Assembly (NCBI GenBank): GCA_955652025.1
Contig: CATPAO010000079.1
Span: forward strand, 1 to 7,438
Length of the DNA stretch: 7,438 nucleotides
Reading direction: 5' to 3'
Source: Casimicrobiaceae bacterium
GTDB taxonomy: Bacteria; Pseudomonadota; Gammaproteobacteria; Burkholderiales; Casimicrobiaceae
Shown here: positions 1 to 7,285 of the stretch, piece after piece
Layout: each line of letters starts with the position of its first letter
Numbering within the stretch: the first letter of the stretch is position 1
Program-made: the position numbers and the translations under genes
The notes under the pieces: generated by a model
Database searches by the model: none
Seen by the model: the letters and a program-made list of their open reading frames with translations, nothing else
Told to the model about the DNA's origin: nothing

Positions 1-27
1 CTCACAACGCGGCGCGAGCGAGCGGCC

Positions 28-2151
28 ATGTCGGAGATCGCCGAATTCACCCGACACCTCGGCCATTACCTGCCGCCGCCCGACGTCGCGCTCGTCGAGC
101 GCGCGTTCGAGTTCTCCGAGACCGCGCACCGCGGGCAGTTCCGTAAATCCGGCGAGCCGTACATCACGCATCCGCTGGCGGTCGCCAGCATCCTGTCGCA
201 GTGGCGGATCGATGCCCAAGGGCTCGCCGCGGCGTTGCTCCACGACGTGATGGAGGACACCTCCGTCACGCGTACCGAGCTCGAGTCGACGTTCGGCCGT
301 CCCGTCGCCGACATGGTCGACGGCGTATCGAAGCTCGATCAGATCGAATTCAATTCGCGCGAGGATCAGCAGGCGGAAAGCTTCCGCAAAATGCTGCTCG
401 CGATGGCGCGCGACGTGCGTGTCATCCTGATCAAGCTCGCCGACCGGCTGCACAACATGCGCACACTCGACGCGATGGCGCCGTCGCATCGGAAGCGGAT
501 TGCGCACGAAACGCTCGATATCTACGCGCCGATCGCCAACCGGCTCGGGTTGAACGCGCTCTACCTCGAGCTTCAGGATCTGTCGTTCAAGCATCTGTAC
601 CCCATGCGCTACCGGATTCTGGCCGGCGCGATCAAGGCGGCGCGCGGCAACCGGCGCGAGGTGATGAACCGACTGCTCGACGTGCTCCGCGACGGGCTCG
701 CGCAGGCGAAGATCCCGGCAACGGTCGGCGGGCGCGAAAAGACAATCTACTCGGTCTACAAGAAGATGCTGGAGAAGCACTACACGTTCTCGCAGGTGTT
801 CGACATCTACGGCGTGCGCGTGCTCGTCGCCGACAAGACCGCGTGCTACGCAGCACTCGGCGTGTTGCATGAGCTCTATAAGCCGATTCCCGGCAAGTTC
901 AAGGACTACGTCGCGATTCCCAAAGGCAACGGCTACCAGTCGCTGCACACGACGCTGTTTGGCCCGTTCGGCACGCCGCTGGAAGCGCAGATCCGCACCA
1001 ACGACATGCACCGGATCGCCGAAGCCGGCGTCGCCGCGCATTGGCTCTACAAGCAGGGCGGCGAGCTCGACTTGGCCGAGGCGCAGCGCGAGACGCATCG
1101 CTGGCTGCAGAGCCTCTTAGAGATCCAGTCCGAGTCGCGCGACTCGAAGGAATTCCTCGAGCACATCAAGGGCGACCTTTTCCCCGACGAAATCTACGTG
1201 TTCACGCCGAAGGGCAAGATCATGGCGCTGCCGCGCGGGGCAACCGCCGTCGATTTCGCCTACGGCGTGCACACCGACATCGGCCATCATTGCGTGGCGG
1301 CGCGGATCAATTACGAATTGCTGCCGCTTCGCACCGAGCTCAAGAACGGCGATCACGTCGAGATACTGACGTCGCCCACCGCGCGGCCGAATCCATCGTG
1401 GCTGTCGTTTGTCGCAACCGGCAAGGCGCGCTCGCGGATCCGCCACTATCTGAAGGGACTGCAGCAGCGGGAGTCGGCGGCGCTCGGCGAACGGCTGCTC
1501 GGGCAAGCGCTCGCAACGCTCAAGGTTGAGCCCGAGGCGATTTCCTGGGATCGCTGGGAGGCCCTCGCCAAAGAATACGGCGCGAAGAGTCAACTCGACA
1601 TCCTGGCCGACATCGGCGTCGGCAAACGCTTGTCGTTCGTCGTCGCGCAATCGCTGACGCGCCCGCACAACAAGGGCGAAGAGCCGGCCGCTCCGTCGAA
1701 GCCGGGCGCGCTAACGCTCCGCGGCGTCGAAGGCGTGGCGATCCAATATGCGCGCTGCTGCCGGCCGATTCCCGGCGACACGGTCGTCGGGCAGTTTCGC
1801 AAGGGCCAGGGACTGATCGTTCATCTGCGCGACTGCGTGACGCTGCGCAAGCAGCGCGTCGACGCGGGCGAGTTGGTCGACGTCGAATGGTCGCCCGATG
1901 TGCAGGGCGTGTTCGACGCTGGCATGCGGGTGCTGGTGGCCGATCGTCGCGGACTGTTGGCCGAGCTCGCCACCAGCATCGGCAATGCCGACGCGAACAT
2001 CGACACCGTGTCGATGGAACGCCCCGACGGCGGCGAAGTGCTCGCGATGTTCTTCAGCGTGCAAGTGCGCGACCGGCGCCATCTGGCGCAGGTGATGCGC
2101 GCGATGCGCCACGTGCCGGAAGTAAAGCGCGTCCAACGGGCAAGGACATAG
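28..2151 (+). CDS. spoT: Bifunctional (p)ppGpp synthetase/hydrolase, RelA/SpoT family
   Basis: This 707-residue cytoplasmic enzyme makes the stringent-response alarmone (p)ppGpp from ATP and GDP/GTP and also hydrolyses it. All family domains are present in order. The HD hydrolase domain (about 20-180) has H48, H72-D73, E76-D77, D139 and N143, the Mn-binding and catalytic set of Rel enzymes. The synthetase domain (about 230-340) has GREK at 235-238, D259, the NGYQSLH segment from 301, and E319 before QIRT. The motif KFKD at 290-293 is the basic RXKD type of bifunctional enzymes, not the acidic EXDD of monofunctional RelA. A TGS domain (about 388-449), a conserved CC segment (YARCCRPIPGD, 574-584) and a C-terminal ACT domain (about 631-707) follow. 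Length is normal and no lesion is seen. The ATG at 28 has only a weak purine-rich stretch upstream, and the frame stays open to the left edge, so the true start could lie outside the window. The bifunctional role is inferred from intact residues. It could equally be named rel/rsh. Confidence 0.96.
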   Translation: MSEIAEFTRHLGHYLPPPDVALVERAFEFSETAHRGQFRKSGEPYITHPLAVASILSQWRIDAQGLAAALLHDVMEDTSVTRTELESTFGRPVADMVDGVSKLDQIEFNSREDQQAESFRKMLLAMARDVRVILIKLADRLHNMRTLDAMAPSHRKRIAHETLDIYAPIANRLGLNALYLELQDLSFKHLYPMRYRILAGAIKAARGNRREVMNRLLDVLRDGLAQAKIPATVGGREKTIYSVYKKMLEKHYTFSQVFDIYGVRVLVADKTACYAALGVLHELYKPIPGKFKDYVAIPKGNGYQSLHTTLFGPFGTPLEAQIRTNDMHRIAEAGVAAHWLYKQGGELDLAEAQRETHRWLQSLLEIQSESRDSKEFLEHIKGDLFPDEIYVFTPKGKIMALPRGATAVDFAYGVHTDIGHHCVAARINYELLPLRTELKNGDHVEILTSPTARPNPSWLSFVATGKARSRIRHYLKGLQQRESAALGERLLGQALATLKVEPEAISWDRWEALAKEYGAKSQLDILADIGVGKRLSFVVAQSLTRPHNKGEEPAAPSKPGALTLRGVEGVAIQYARCCRPIPGDTVVGQFRKGQGLIVHLRDCVTLRKQRVDAGELVDVEWSPDVQGVFDAGMRVLVADRRGLLAELATSIGNADANIDTVSMERPDGGEVLAMFFSVQVRDRRHLAQVMRAMRHVPEVKRVQRART

Positions 2152-2153
2152 GA

Positions 2154-3833
2154 CTACTTGCGCGAAGGTTCGGCCGGCGGCGCGTACCACTTCGCCGGCG
2201 GTACGAGCTTGGCGTCGACCGGATCGCCCAAATAATGCGGCGACATGATCTGCACGCCGTGCTCGTTGAACGTGTCCAGAATGTTGGAATGAAGCGCGGA
2301 GAGAACCTCGGCGCGCGGGCGCGGCTCGGTCGGAACCGCTTGGCACACCAGCCGGTATTCGACATAGAAATCGGACAGCGCGGTTTGAAAGACGCGCGGC
2401 GGAGGATCGGCCACCACGCCGGGCGTCTTGCCTGCCGCCTCGATCAACATCGCGTGCACCTGCCGCCATGGCGCGTCGTAGCCGATCGTCACCGCGGTGT
2501 CGAGCACGAATCCCGCGCCCTTCACCGTGCGCGAGTAGTTTCGCGTCACCGTGCCCAGCACCATCGAATTCGGTACCGTCAGTTCCTCGCCGAGGCCGGT
2601 GCGGATCCGCGTCGTGAACAGTCCAAGACCGACGACCGTGCCCTCGCTGTCGTTGATGCGCACGTATTCGCCGGGGCGAAACGTCCGCGTGTACATCAGG
2701 ATCAGGCCGCTCGCCGCCTGACCGACGATGCCGGATGCGCCCACCGATACCATCAAGCCGAGCAGCACCGACAGACCCTTGAACGCGTCGGTCTGCGCGC
2801 CGGGAATGTAGGGATAGGCCATCGCGACCGCGAACAGCCAAACGGCGATCGTCACGAGGCGCCGCGTCGGCCGCGCCGTATCGGCGTCGAGCCAATCGAC
2901 GGCGATACGCCCGGACTGCACGCCGTCGAAGAAATTGCCCAACAGTCCGCTAATCCACCGCGCCAGTACGAATATCACGACGGCGACGAGCAGGCCCGGG
3001 ACCGAATGCGCGATCGACCCCAGGATGCCGAGCGTCGTGTCGAGCAGGAAACCGTCGAGTTGCTCGCCCCATGGGCGCGTGAACGGAAACTGGGCCAGCA
3101 CGAAGCCGAACCATTTGTATGTGAAGAGGAGGCCGATCGTCCAGAGCGCGACGCGCAACAATCGGCGGATCGCGTCGAGCACGCGATCGCGTTGCACGAT
3201 CTCGCCGGACGCCGCGCGCAACTGATCGCCCTTTGCGTCGGCGAAACGCAACAGACGCCGGCCGATGAAGCGGATCGCGTGACGCAACAGCCAAAGCAGC
3301 AGTACGTAGACGAGCGTCGCCACGCCCGCCCAGCCGGCCGCGCTCAGCATCGCACGCGTGTTGCGCGCCTCCTGCGTCTCGGCGATTACGCGCTCCAGCG
3401 CGTGCGCGGCGTCATTGGCGGCCGTCGCGACCGCGTCCGCGCCGAGGTTATCGACGTCCTCGTGCGTGACGACGAACGCCAATTGACCATCGATCCTGAC
3501 CGCGGCGCCCTGCGGAATCGTATCGACGGTGACTTTGCCTTCCCCTCCGCGATCGAGCAGCGTGTGCACGCGATCGGCGGCGCCTTCGGCGCGGTCCTGC
3601 GGCGAGATGCCGAGCAGCGGCGCGCGGAACCGCACGATCGGGCGGTTGAAGACGACGACCGTTTCTTCGTCGCGATGCGGCGTCGCGCTCGGCGCGGTCG
3701 CCTTGTCGGGACGGATCGCATCGGTGGCAGACGTGGGCCCGAGGGCGACACCGCAAGCGAACGCGCCGGCGAGCAGCGCGAGCGCAAACGATCGGACGCG
3801 ACGTCCGCGTCCGAAGGAGAACAATGCCTGCAT
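2154..3833 (-). CDS. MscS-family mechanosensitive ion channel with N-terminal periplasmic extension
   Basis: This 559-residue inner-membrane protein is predicted to open under membrane tension and release solutes during hypo-osmotic shock. Residues 1-37 look like a signal peptide (basic RGRRVR, then a hydrophobic core, with a possible cleavage after PTSA). A predicted periplasmic region of about 110 residues (40-155) follows. Hydrophobic helices lie near 162-184, 223-247, 268-300 and 325-345. The pore-lining helix and its exit (about 352-386) carry the glycine/alanine-rich pattern GASGIVGQAASGLIL and then FRPGEYVRI, the MscS family signature. The cytoplasmic beta domain (about 386-440, with VPNS near 420) and the alpha/beta domain (to about 535) complete the fold. 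It is longer than E. coli MscS because of the periplasmic domain and extra helices. The ATG at 3833 is the only start that retains the signal peptide, but its ribosome-binding site is weak. The gene lies 45 bp after grxD on the same strand. Ion selectivity and any role for the periplasmic domain are unknown. Confidence 0.93.
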   Translation of the reverse strand: MQALFSFGRGRRVRSFALALLAGAFACGVALGPTSATDAIRPDKATAPSATPHRDEETVVVFNRPIVRFRAPLLGISPQDRAEGAADRVHTLLDRGGEGKVTVDTIPQGAAVRIDGQLAFVVTHEDVDNLGADAVATAANDAAHALERVIAETQEARNTRAMLSAAGWAGVATLVYVLLLWLLRHAIRFIGRRLLRFADAKGDQLRAASGEIVQRDRVLDAIRRLLRVALWTIGLLFTYKWFGFVLAQFPFTRPWGEQLDGFLLDTTLGILGSIAHSVPGLLVAVVIFVLARWISGLLGNFFDGVQSGRIAVDWLDADTARPTRRLVTIAVWLFAVAMAYPYIPGAQTDAFKGLSVLLGLMVSVGASGIVGQAASGLILMYTRTFRPGEYVRINDSEGTVVGLGLFTTRIRTGLGEELTVPNSMVLGTVTRNYSRTVKGAGFVLDTAVTIGYDAPWRQVHAMLIEAAGKTPGVVADPPPRVFQTALSDFYVEYRLVCQAVPTEPRPRAEVLSALHSNILDTFNEHGVQIMSPHYLGDPVDAKLVPPAKWYAPPAEPSRK

Positions 3834-3857
3834 TAGTGGCCCGTTACAGGCACGAGT

Positions 3858-3874
3858 CCGCGCCGACGGCGCGG
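3858..3874. repeat. GC-only hairpin between grxD and the mscS-family gene
   Basis: A perfect 7-bp inverted repeat (CCGCGCC / GGCGCGG) with a 3-nt loop lies 4 bp after the grxD stop codon and 24 bp before the channel start. No T-run follows on the - strand, so it is not a canonical intrinsic terminator. It could lower read-through from grxD into the channel gene or protect the grxD mRNA end. Short GC palindromes arise easily by chance in DNA of this composition. Confidence 0.4.
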
Positions 3875-3878
3875 GGAG

Positions 3879-4199
3879 CTAGACTTTGGCGGGAGCCAGA
3901 AGCTGCTGCAATTCGCCCGATTGATACATCTCGCGCATGATGTCGCAGCCGCCGACAAATTCGCCGTTCACGTACAGCTGCGGAATCGTCGGCCAGTTCG
4001 AGAATGCCTTGATGCCCTCGCGGAGGTCGTCGTCCTGCAGCACGTTGAACGATGCGAAATCGGGGACGCCGCAACGCTTGAGGATTTCGGTGGCCGTCGC
4101 CGAAAATCCACATTGCGGAAATTGCGGCGTGCCCTTCATGTAGAGGACGACCCGGTTCTTCGCGACTTGGTCGCGGATGGTGTCCTGAATGTCGCTCAT
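3879..4199 (-). CDS. grxD: Monothiol glutaredoxin, CGFS type (Grx4 family)
   Basis: This 106-residue cytoplasmic protein belongs to the single-domain monothiol glutaredoxins, which bind a glutathione-ligated [2Fe-2S] cluster and pass it to apo-proteins, often with a BolA partner. The active site CGFS is at 30-33, with C30 as the only active-site thiol. The glutathione-binding elements are present: K22 in MKGTP, the cis-proline segment TIPQLY at 71-76 and GGCDI at 83-87. Length is typical of GrxD. The ATG at 4199 is supported by a GGAG ribosome-binding site at 4206-4209, six bases upstream; the in-frame extension further upstream lies inside the permease gene and is not credible. The gene starts 32 bp after the MalG-like permease stop with no terminator between, so read-through from the transporter operon is possible. 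No functional link to transport is evident. Confidence 0.97.
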   Translation of the reverse strand: MSDIQDTIRDQVAKNRVVLYMKGTPQFPQCGFSATATEILKRCGVPDFASFNVLQDDDLREGIKAFSNWPTIPQLYVNGEFVGGCDIMREMYQSGELQQLLAPAKV

Positions 4200-4231
4200 T
4201 GCTCGCTCCGGAAAAGAAATTGCCCTCAATT

Positions 4232-5128
4232 CTACTCTTTCACGGCGCCGGTCAGCCCCGAGACGTAATACTCGACGAAGAATGAATACAGCACGGCGAC
4301 CGGCAACGAGCCCATCAGCGCACCTGCCATCAGCGAACCCCAATGATAGATGTCGCCCTCGACCAATTCGGTGACGACGCCGACCGGCACCGTCTTGACC
4401 TCGGACGACGAGACGAACGTGAGCGCGTAGATGAATTCGTTCCACGACAGCGTGAACGCAAAGATCCCCGCCGAGATCAATCCGGGCACGGCCAGCGGCA
4501 GGATGATGCGAATGAGGATTTGCAGGCGGCTCGCGCCGTCGATCAACGCGCACTCTTCGAGTTCATACGGAATCGACTTGAAGTAGCCCATCAGGAGCCA
4601 GGTGGAAAACGGGATCAGGAACGTCGGATAGGTGAGGATCAGCGCGAGCCGCGTGTCGAACAGGTTGAGGTTGTAGACGATCGTCGCGAGCGGAATGAAC
4701 AGGATCGACGGCGGGACCAGATAGGCAAGAAAGATCGCCATTCCAACATAGCGCGAACCTCGAAAGCGCAGCCGCTCGATCGAATACGCCGCGAGCACGC
4801 TGAACGTGATCGACAGAAACGTGGCGACTACGGACACCAGCACGGTATTCCACAGCCAGTCCGGATACGCAGTGTCGAACAACAGCTTGTTGATGTGCGC
4901 CAGCGTCGGATTCTTCACCCAGAACGGATTGCCTTCGTGCGACAGCAACTCTTCGTTCGGCTTGAACGTCGTGATCACCATCCAATAGAACGGGAATAGC
5001 AGGACGATCAGGAACACCGAGAGCGGCAGCCACACGGTCACGAGCTTCCGCGGCACCGACGTCAGGTAGTTCATGCCTTGCGTGTCGACGCTCGGCTCGG
5101 GGGCGTGCGTGGCGCCCGTTGCGCTCAT
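4232..5128 (-). CDS. Carbohydrate ABC transporter permease, MalG-like (CUT1 type)
   Basis: This is one of two inner-membrane permease subunits that form the translocation path of a sugar-type importer. From the ATG at 5128 it has 298 residues, with six predicted membrane helices (about 31-53, 96-118, 126-150, 160-183, 213-236 and 268-290). The cytoplasmic EAA loop, which docks the ATPase, is clear: EECALIDGAS at about 191-200, followed by the conserved IILPL at about 208-212. The C-terminal end EYYVSGLTGAVKE is typical of MalG-like subunits. A G-rich stretch (5133-5137) lies four bases upstream of ATG 5128. A GTG at 5164 would add 12 basic residues and overlap the preceding permease by 11 bp, as in a coupled start; I prefer 5128 but the choice is not settled. 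It follows the MalF-like gene by 25 bp, so the two are surely co-transcribed. The substrate cannot be read from permease sequence. Confidence 0.93.
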   Translation of the reverse strand: MSATGATHAPEPSVDTQGMNYLTSVPRKLVTVWLPLSVFLIVLLFPFYWMVITTFKPNEELLSHEGNPFWVKNPTLAHINKLLFDTAYPDWLWNTVLVSVVATFLSITFSVLAAYSIERLRFRGSRYVGMAIFLAYLVPPSILFIPLATIVYNLNLFDTRLALILTYPTFLIPFSTWLLMGYFKSIPYELEECALIDGASRLQILIRIILPLAVPGLISAGIFAFTLSWNEFIYALTFVSSSEVKTVPVGVVTELVEGDIYHWGSLMAGALMGSLPVAVLYSFFVEYYVSGLTGAVKE

Positions 5129-5153
5129 CGGACCCCCACGCTTCCGGCGGCGT

Positions 5154-6074
5154 TCATTTGTCACTCCCGCCCTGCTGCCAGGCGCGTCGCTGCAAGCCGT
5201 AGTACGCCACCATGATCGCCGCGACCAGGAACGGCACCATCGCCGTCGCGATCGCCGCGCCTTCGCCCAGGCTGCCGCCGGAAATCGCGCGCTGAAACGA
5301 TAGTGTCGCCATCAGGTGCGTGGCGTTGAGGGGGCCGCCGCGAGTCAACACGTAGATCAGCTGAAAGTCGGTAAACGTCATCAGCACTGAAAACGTCATC
5401 ACGACCGCGATGATCGGCGTCAACAGCGGCAACGTCACATGGCGGAACTGCTGCCACGGCGAGGCACCGTCGAGGCTTGCCGCTTCGTAATACGACGGCG
5501 CGATCGTCTGCAATCCGGCGAGAAGCGTAATCGCGACGAACGGCACGCCGCGCCAGATGTTGGCGGCGATCGTCGCGAAACGCGCATGCCAGGGCTGGCC
5601 GAGGAAATCGATGTATTGCTCGATGAGTCCGAGGCGCATCAGCCCCCAGCTGATGATCGAGAACTGTGAATCGTAGATCCACCAGAAAGCGAGCGCGGAA
5701 AGCGCTGTCGGGACGATGAACGGCAATAACACGACCGCGCGGAGGAAGGCCTTGAACGGCAGGTGCTTGTTCAGGAGCAGCGCCAGCCAGAGGCCCAGCA
5801 CGAACTTGATGACGCACGCCACTGTGGTGTAGAAAATCGTGTTGAACAGCGCAAGGCGCGCGACGGCGTCACCCCACAGGTACTCGAAATTTTCGAGCCC
5901 GACCCACTCGCCCGCGCGGCCGATCTTCGCGTCGGTGAAGCCAAGCCAGGTGCCGAGGCCGAGCGGGTAGGTCAGGAAAAGCAAAAGCAGCGCCCCCGCG
6001 GGCAGCAGGAACAGAAGTCCGAGGACGTTGCGGTTGTCGAGCCAGCGGCTCGCCGCGCTGCTCTTTACGCGCAT
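5154..6074 (-). CDS. Sugar ABC transporter permease, MalF/UgpA-like (CUT1 type)
   Basis: This is the partner inner-membrane permease of the importer. From the ATG at 6074 it has 306 residues. A short basic N-terminus with RWLDNR leads into the first helix (LGLLFLLPAGALLLLFLTYP), and further helices lie near 75-102, 110-134, 167-190, 216-242 and 270-292. The EAA loop reads YEAASLDGAS at about 196-205, followed by TLPLLTP at 214-220. Late motifs LTRGGPLNATHLMATLSF are characteristic of this permease family. The start is ambiguous: ATG 6074 has GGGAG at 6079-6083 with a short 4-base spacing, and ATG 6098 has AAAGG at 6106-6110 with 7 bases, adding eight residues. An in-frame ATG at 6155 falls in the loop of a hairpin and is unlikely. 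The gene lies downstream of the solute-binding protein and upstream of the MalG-like subunit, the usual order. Confidence 0.93.
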   Translation of the reverse strand: MRVKSSAASRWLDNRNVLGLLFLLPAGALLLLFLTYPLGLGTWLGFTDAKIGRAGEWVGLENFEYLWGDAVARLALFNTIFYTTVACVIKFVLGLWLALLLNKHLPFKAFLRAVVLLPFIVPTALSALAFWWIYDSQFSIISWGLMRLGLIEQYIDFLGQPWHARFATIAANIWRGVPFVAITLLAGLQTIAPSYYEAASLDGASPWQQFRHVTLPLLTPIIAVVMTFSVLMTFTDFQLIYVLTRGGPLNATHLMATLSFQRAISGGSLGEGAAIATAMVPFLVAAIMVAYYGLQRRAWQQGGSDK

Positions 6075-6131
6075 CGGGCTCCCAGATGGCGCAAGCATCG
6101 AAGGGCCTTTGGAATAGTCGACGGAGTCGCG

Positions 6132-6175
6132 CGCGTTAAGGGTCGCCCATCCCACCGGGCGACCTCTTTAACGCG
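6132..6175. repeat. Imperfect inverted repeat upstream of the first permease gene
   Basis: Two arms can fold into a hairpin: 6132-6148 pairs with 6157-6175 as two blocks of 8 bp (CGCGTTAA/TTAACGCG and GGTCGCCC/GGGCGACC), separated by a small asymmetric internal loop, with an 8-nt terminal loop. It lies in the gap between the binding-protein stop and the permease start on the - strand. No T-run follows on the transcribed side, so a standard Rho-independent terminator is not supported. An attenuator or a 3'-end stabiliser that keeps binding-protein mRNA above permease mRNA would fit the operon position, by analogy with the malE-malF gap. An operator is also possible. Confidence 0.6.
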
Positions 6176-6178
6176 TGC

Positions 6179-6246
6179 AGGTATGACGTCGCGCCGAATC
6201 GAGCACTCAACATCGCGCGAACGTCAGCCGGCGCGACGTCATACCT
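6179..6246. repeat. Perfect 18-bp inverted repeat that includes the binding-protein stop codon
   Basis: The arm 6179-6196 (AGGTATGACGTCGCGCCG) is exactly complementary to the arm 6229-6246, with 32 nt between them. On the - strand the first-transcribed arm contains the last codons and the TGA stop (6239-6241) of the solute-binding protein. The loop contains a near copy of part of that arm: 6215-6226 matches 6231-6241 with one extra A. The distal arm could therefore pair with either copy. No T-run follows, so it is not a typical intrinsic terminator. Possible roles are mRNA 3'-end stabilisation, attenuation of permease expression, or a binding site for a dimeric regulator. Confidence 0.7.
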
Positions 6247-7285
6247 TGTAGTAGCGCTCGGCGCGCTTCTGCGCTCGTTCCACAGCCTCCTTCGGCGATT
6301 TCGATCCCGATGCAGCTTCCGCCACCATGTTGACCATGATGAAGTCCGCCATCGATGCCGCCGACGCATAACCCATTTCTCCCGCGTAGCCGTTAGGAAG
6401 CATGTTCTTCATCACGTCGCGATAGGGCGTGTGCTTCGGATCGGAGGTCCAGATCGGATTGGATTCGTACGCCACCAACGACTGCGCGACATATCCGATC
6501 GATGCCTGCTGCCAAGGCACGTACTGCTCCTTCTCCATCATGAACCGCAAGTATTCCTTCGCCGCGTTCGGATACTTGGTGTATTTGAAAGTCATCATCG
6601 GGAACACGAGGTGGCATTCCGTGGGTCGCCCGATGGGTCCGATCGGAAAGTTCGCGTGATTCATGTCCTTGGCGATTTCCTGGAGCCTCGGATCCGACGA
6701 CGTCTTGGCGGCGTAGTAGATCGAGATCCCATTGTTGGTGAGGCCGATCTGCCCGTCTAGGAACGCCTTGTTGTTGTTTGGGTCGAGCCATGACAGCGTT
6801 CCGGGGACGAACGTTTCGTAGAGCTGCTTGCTGTATTCCAGCGCGGCGATCGTCTCCCGGCTGTTGATGACGACGTTGTTCTTCTCGTCGACCATCTTGC
6901 CACCGTGTGACCAGACGACCCAGTGGCACCAGGTATTGGCGTCACCCGTTGCATTGCCCAGCGCGAATCCGGGCGGCATGCCCTTGGTTTTGAGGCCCTG
7001 GCAGAGCTTGAGGAAGCTGGGGAGGTCCTTGGGAAAGGTTTCGAAACCCGCGGCCCTCATCGCGCTTTCGCGATAGTTCATCGTGGCGCCCGCACACCCC
7101 ATCGGAATGGCGACCCACCGGTTCTTGCCGTGCATGCAATACGTACGCCCGACCGGATACCAGCCGCCGTATTTCACGCCGAGATAATTCGCGAGATCGG
7201 TGACGTCGACCAGCTTGTCCGGATACTGGTGCGCGTCCTCGAATGTGCCGATGATAATGTCGGGGCCGCTGCCGACGAAGAACAC
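6239..7285 (-). CDS. ABC transporter solute-binding protein, sugar type (C-terminal part of an interrupted gene)
   Basis: This open frame of 348 codons holds most of an extracellular solute-binding protein (bacterial SBP family 1), the periplasmic receptor that delivers substrate to the two permeases downstream. It begins in the conserved VGSGPDIIIGTFEDAHQYPDKL region and continues through KYGGWYPVGRTY, the aromatic-rich stretch NTWCHWVVWSHGGKMVDE (about 117-134), and a normal C-terminal end (ERYYKV). The GTG at 7285 is only where the frame reopens and is not a believable start: the signal peptide and first lobe strand are missing. The matching N-terminal coding sequence continues in the same frame at 7325-7438, across a 48-bp foreign-looking block with two stops. 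The native gene probably ran through and began beyond the right edge. If the block is real, the gene is a pseudogene; if it is an assembly error, the protein is intact. The substrate is not identifiable. Confidence 0.85.
   Translation of the reverse strand: MFFVGSGPDIIIGTFEDAHQYPDKLVDVTDLANYLGVKYGGWYPVGRTYCMHGKNRWVAIPMGCAGATMNYRESAMRAAGFETFPKDLPSFLKLCQGLKTKGMPPGFALGNATGDANTWCHWVVWSHGGKMVDEKNNVVINSRETIAALEYSKQLYETFVPGTLSWLDPNNNKAFLDGQIGLTNNGISIYYAAKTSSDPRLQEIAKDMNHANFPIGPIGRPTECHLVFPMMTFKYTKYPNAAKEYLRFMMEKEQYVPWQQASIGYVAQSLVAYESNPIWTSDPKHTPYRDVMKNMLPNGYAGEMGYASAASMADFIMVNMVAEAASGSKSPKEAVERAQKRAERYYKV

Noticed and set aside
1..27. Tail of an upstream gene such as rpoZ
   Set aside because: Only 27 bases are visible and no stop codon or recognisable peptide is present, so no gene can be assigned.
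1711..2895. Open frame of 394 codons on the - strand across the spoT end and the channel gene
   Set aside because: It is out of frame with the channel and antisense to spoT, with arginine-rich low-complexity composition: a shadow frame.
1887..3836. Open frame of 649 codons on the + strand opposite the channel gene
   Set aside because: It is very rich in Arg, Ala and His/Gln, has no recognisable domain, and lies exactly antisense to a gene with clear MscS motifs. Long antisense frames are expected in GC-rich coding DNA.
4200..4553. Upstream in-frame extension of grxD
   Set aside because: It would lie wholly inside the MalG-like permease in another frame. The glutaredoxin domain begins at the ATG at 4199, which has a good ribosome-binding site.
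6132..6246. Rho-independent terminator in the binding-protein/permease gap
   Set aside because: Both hairpins lack a following T-run on the transcribed strand.
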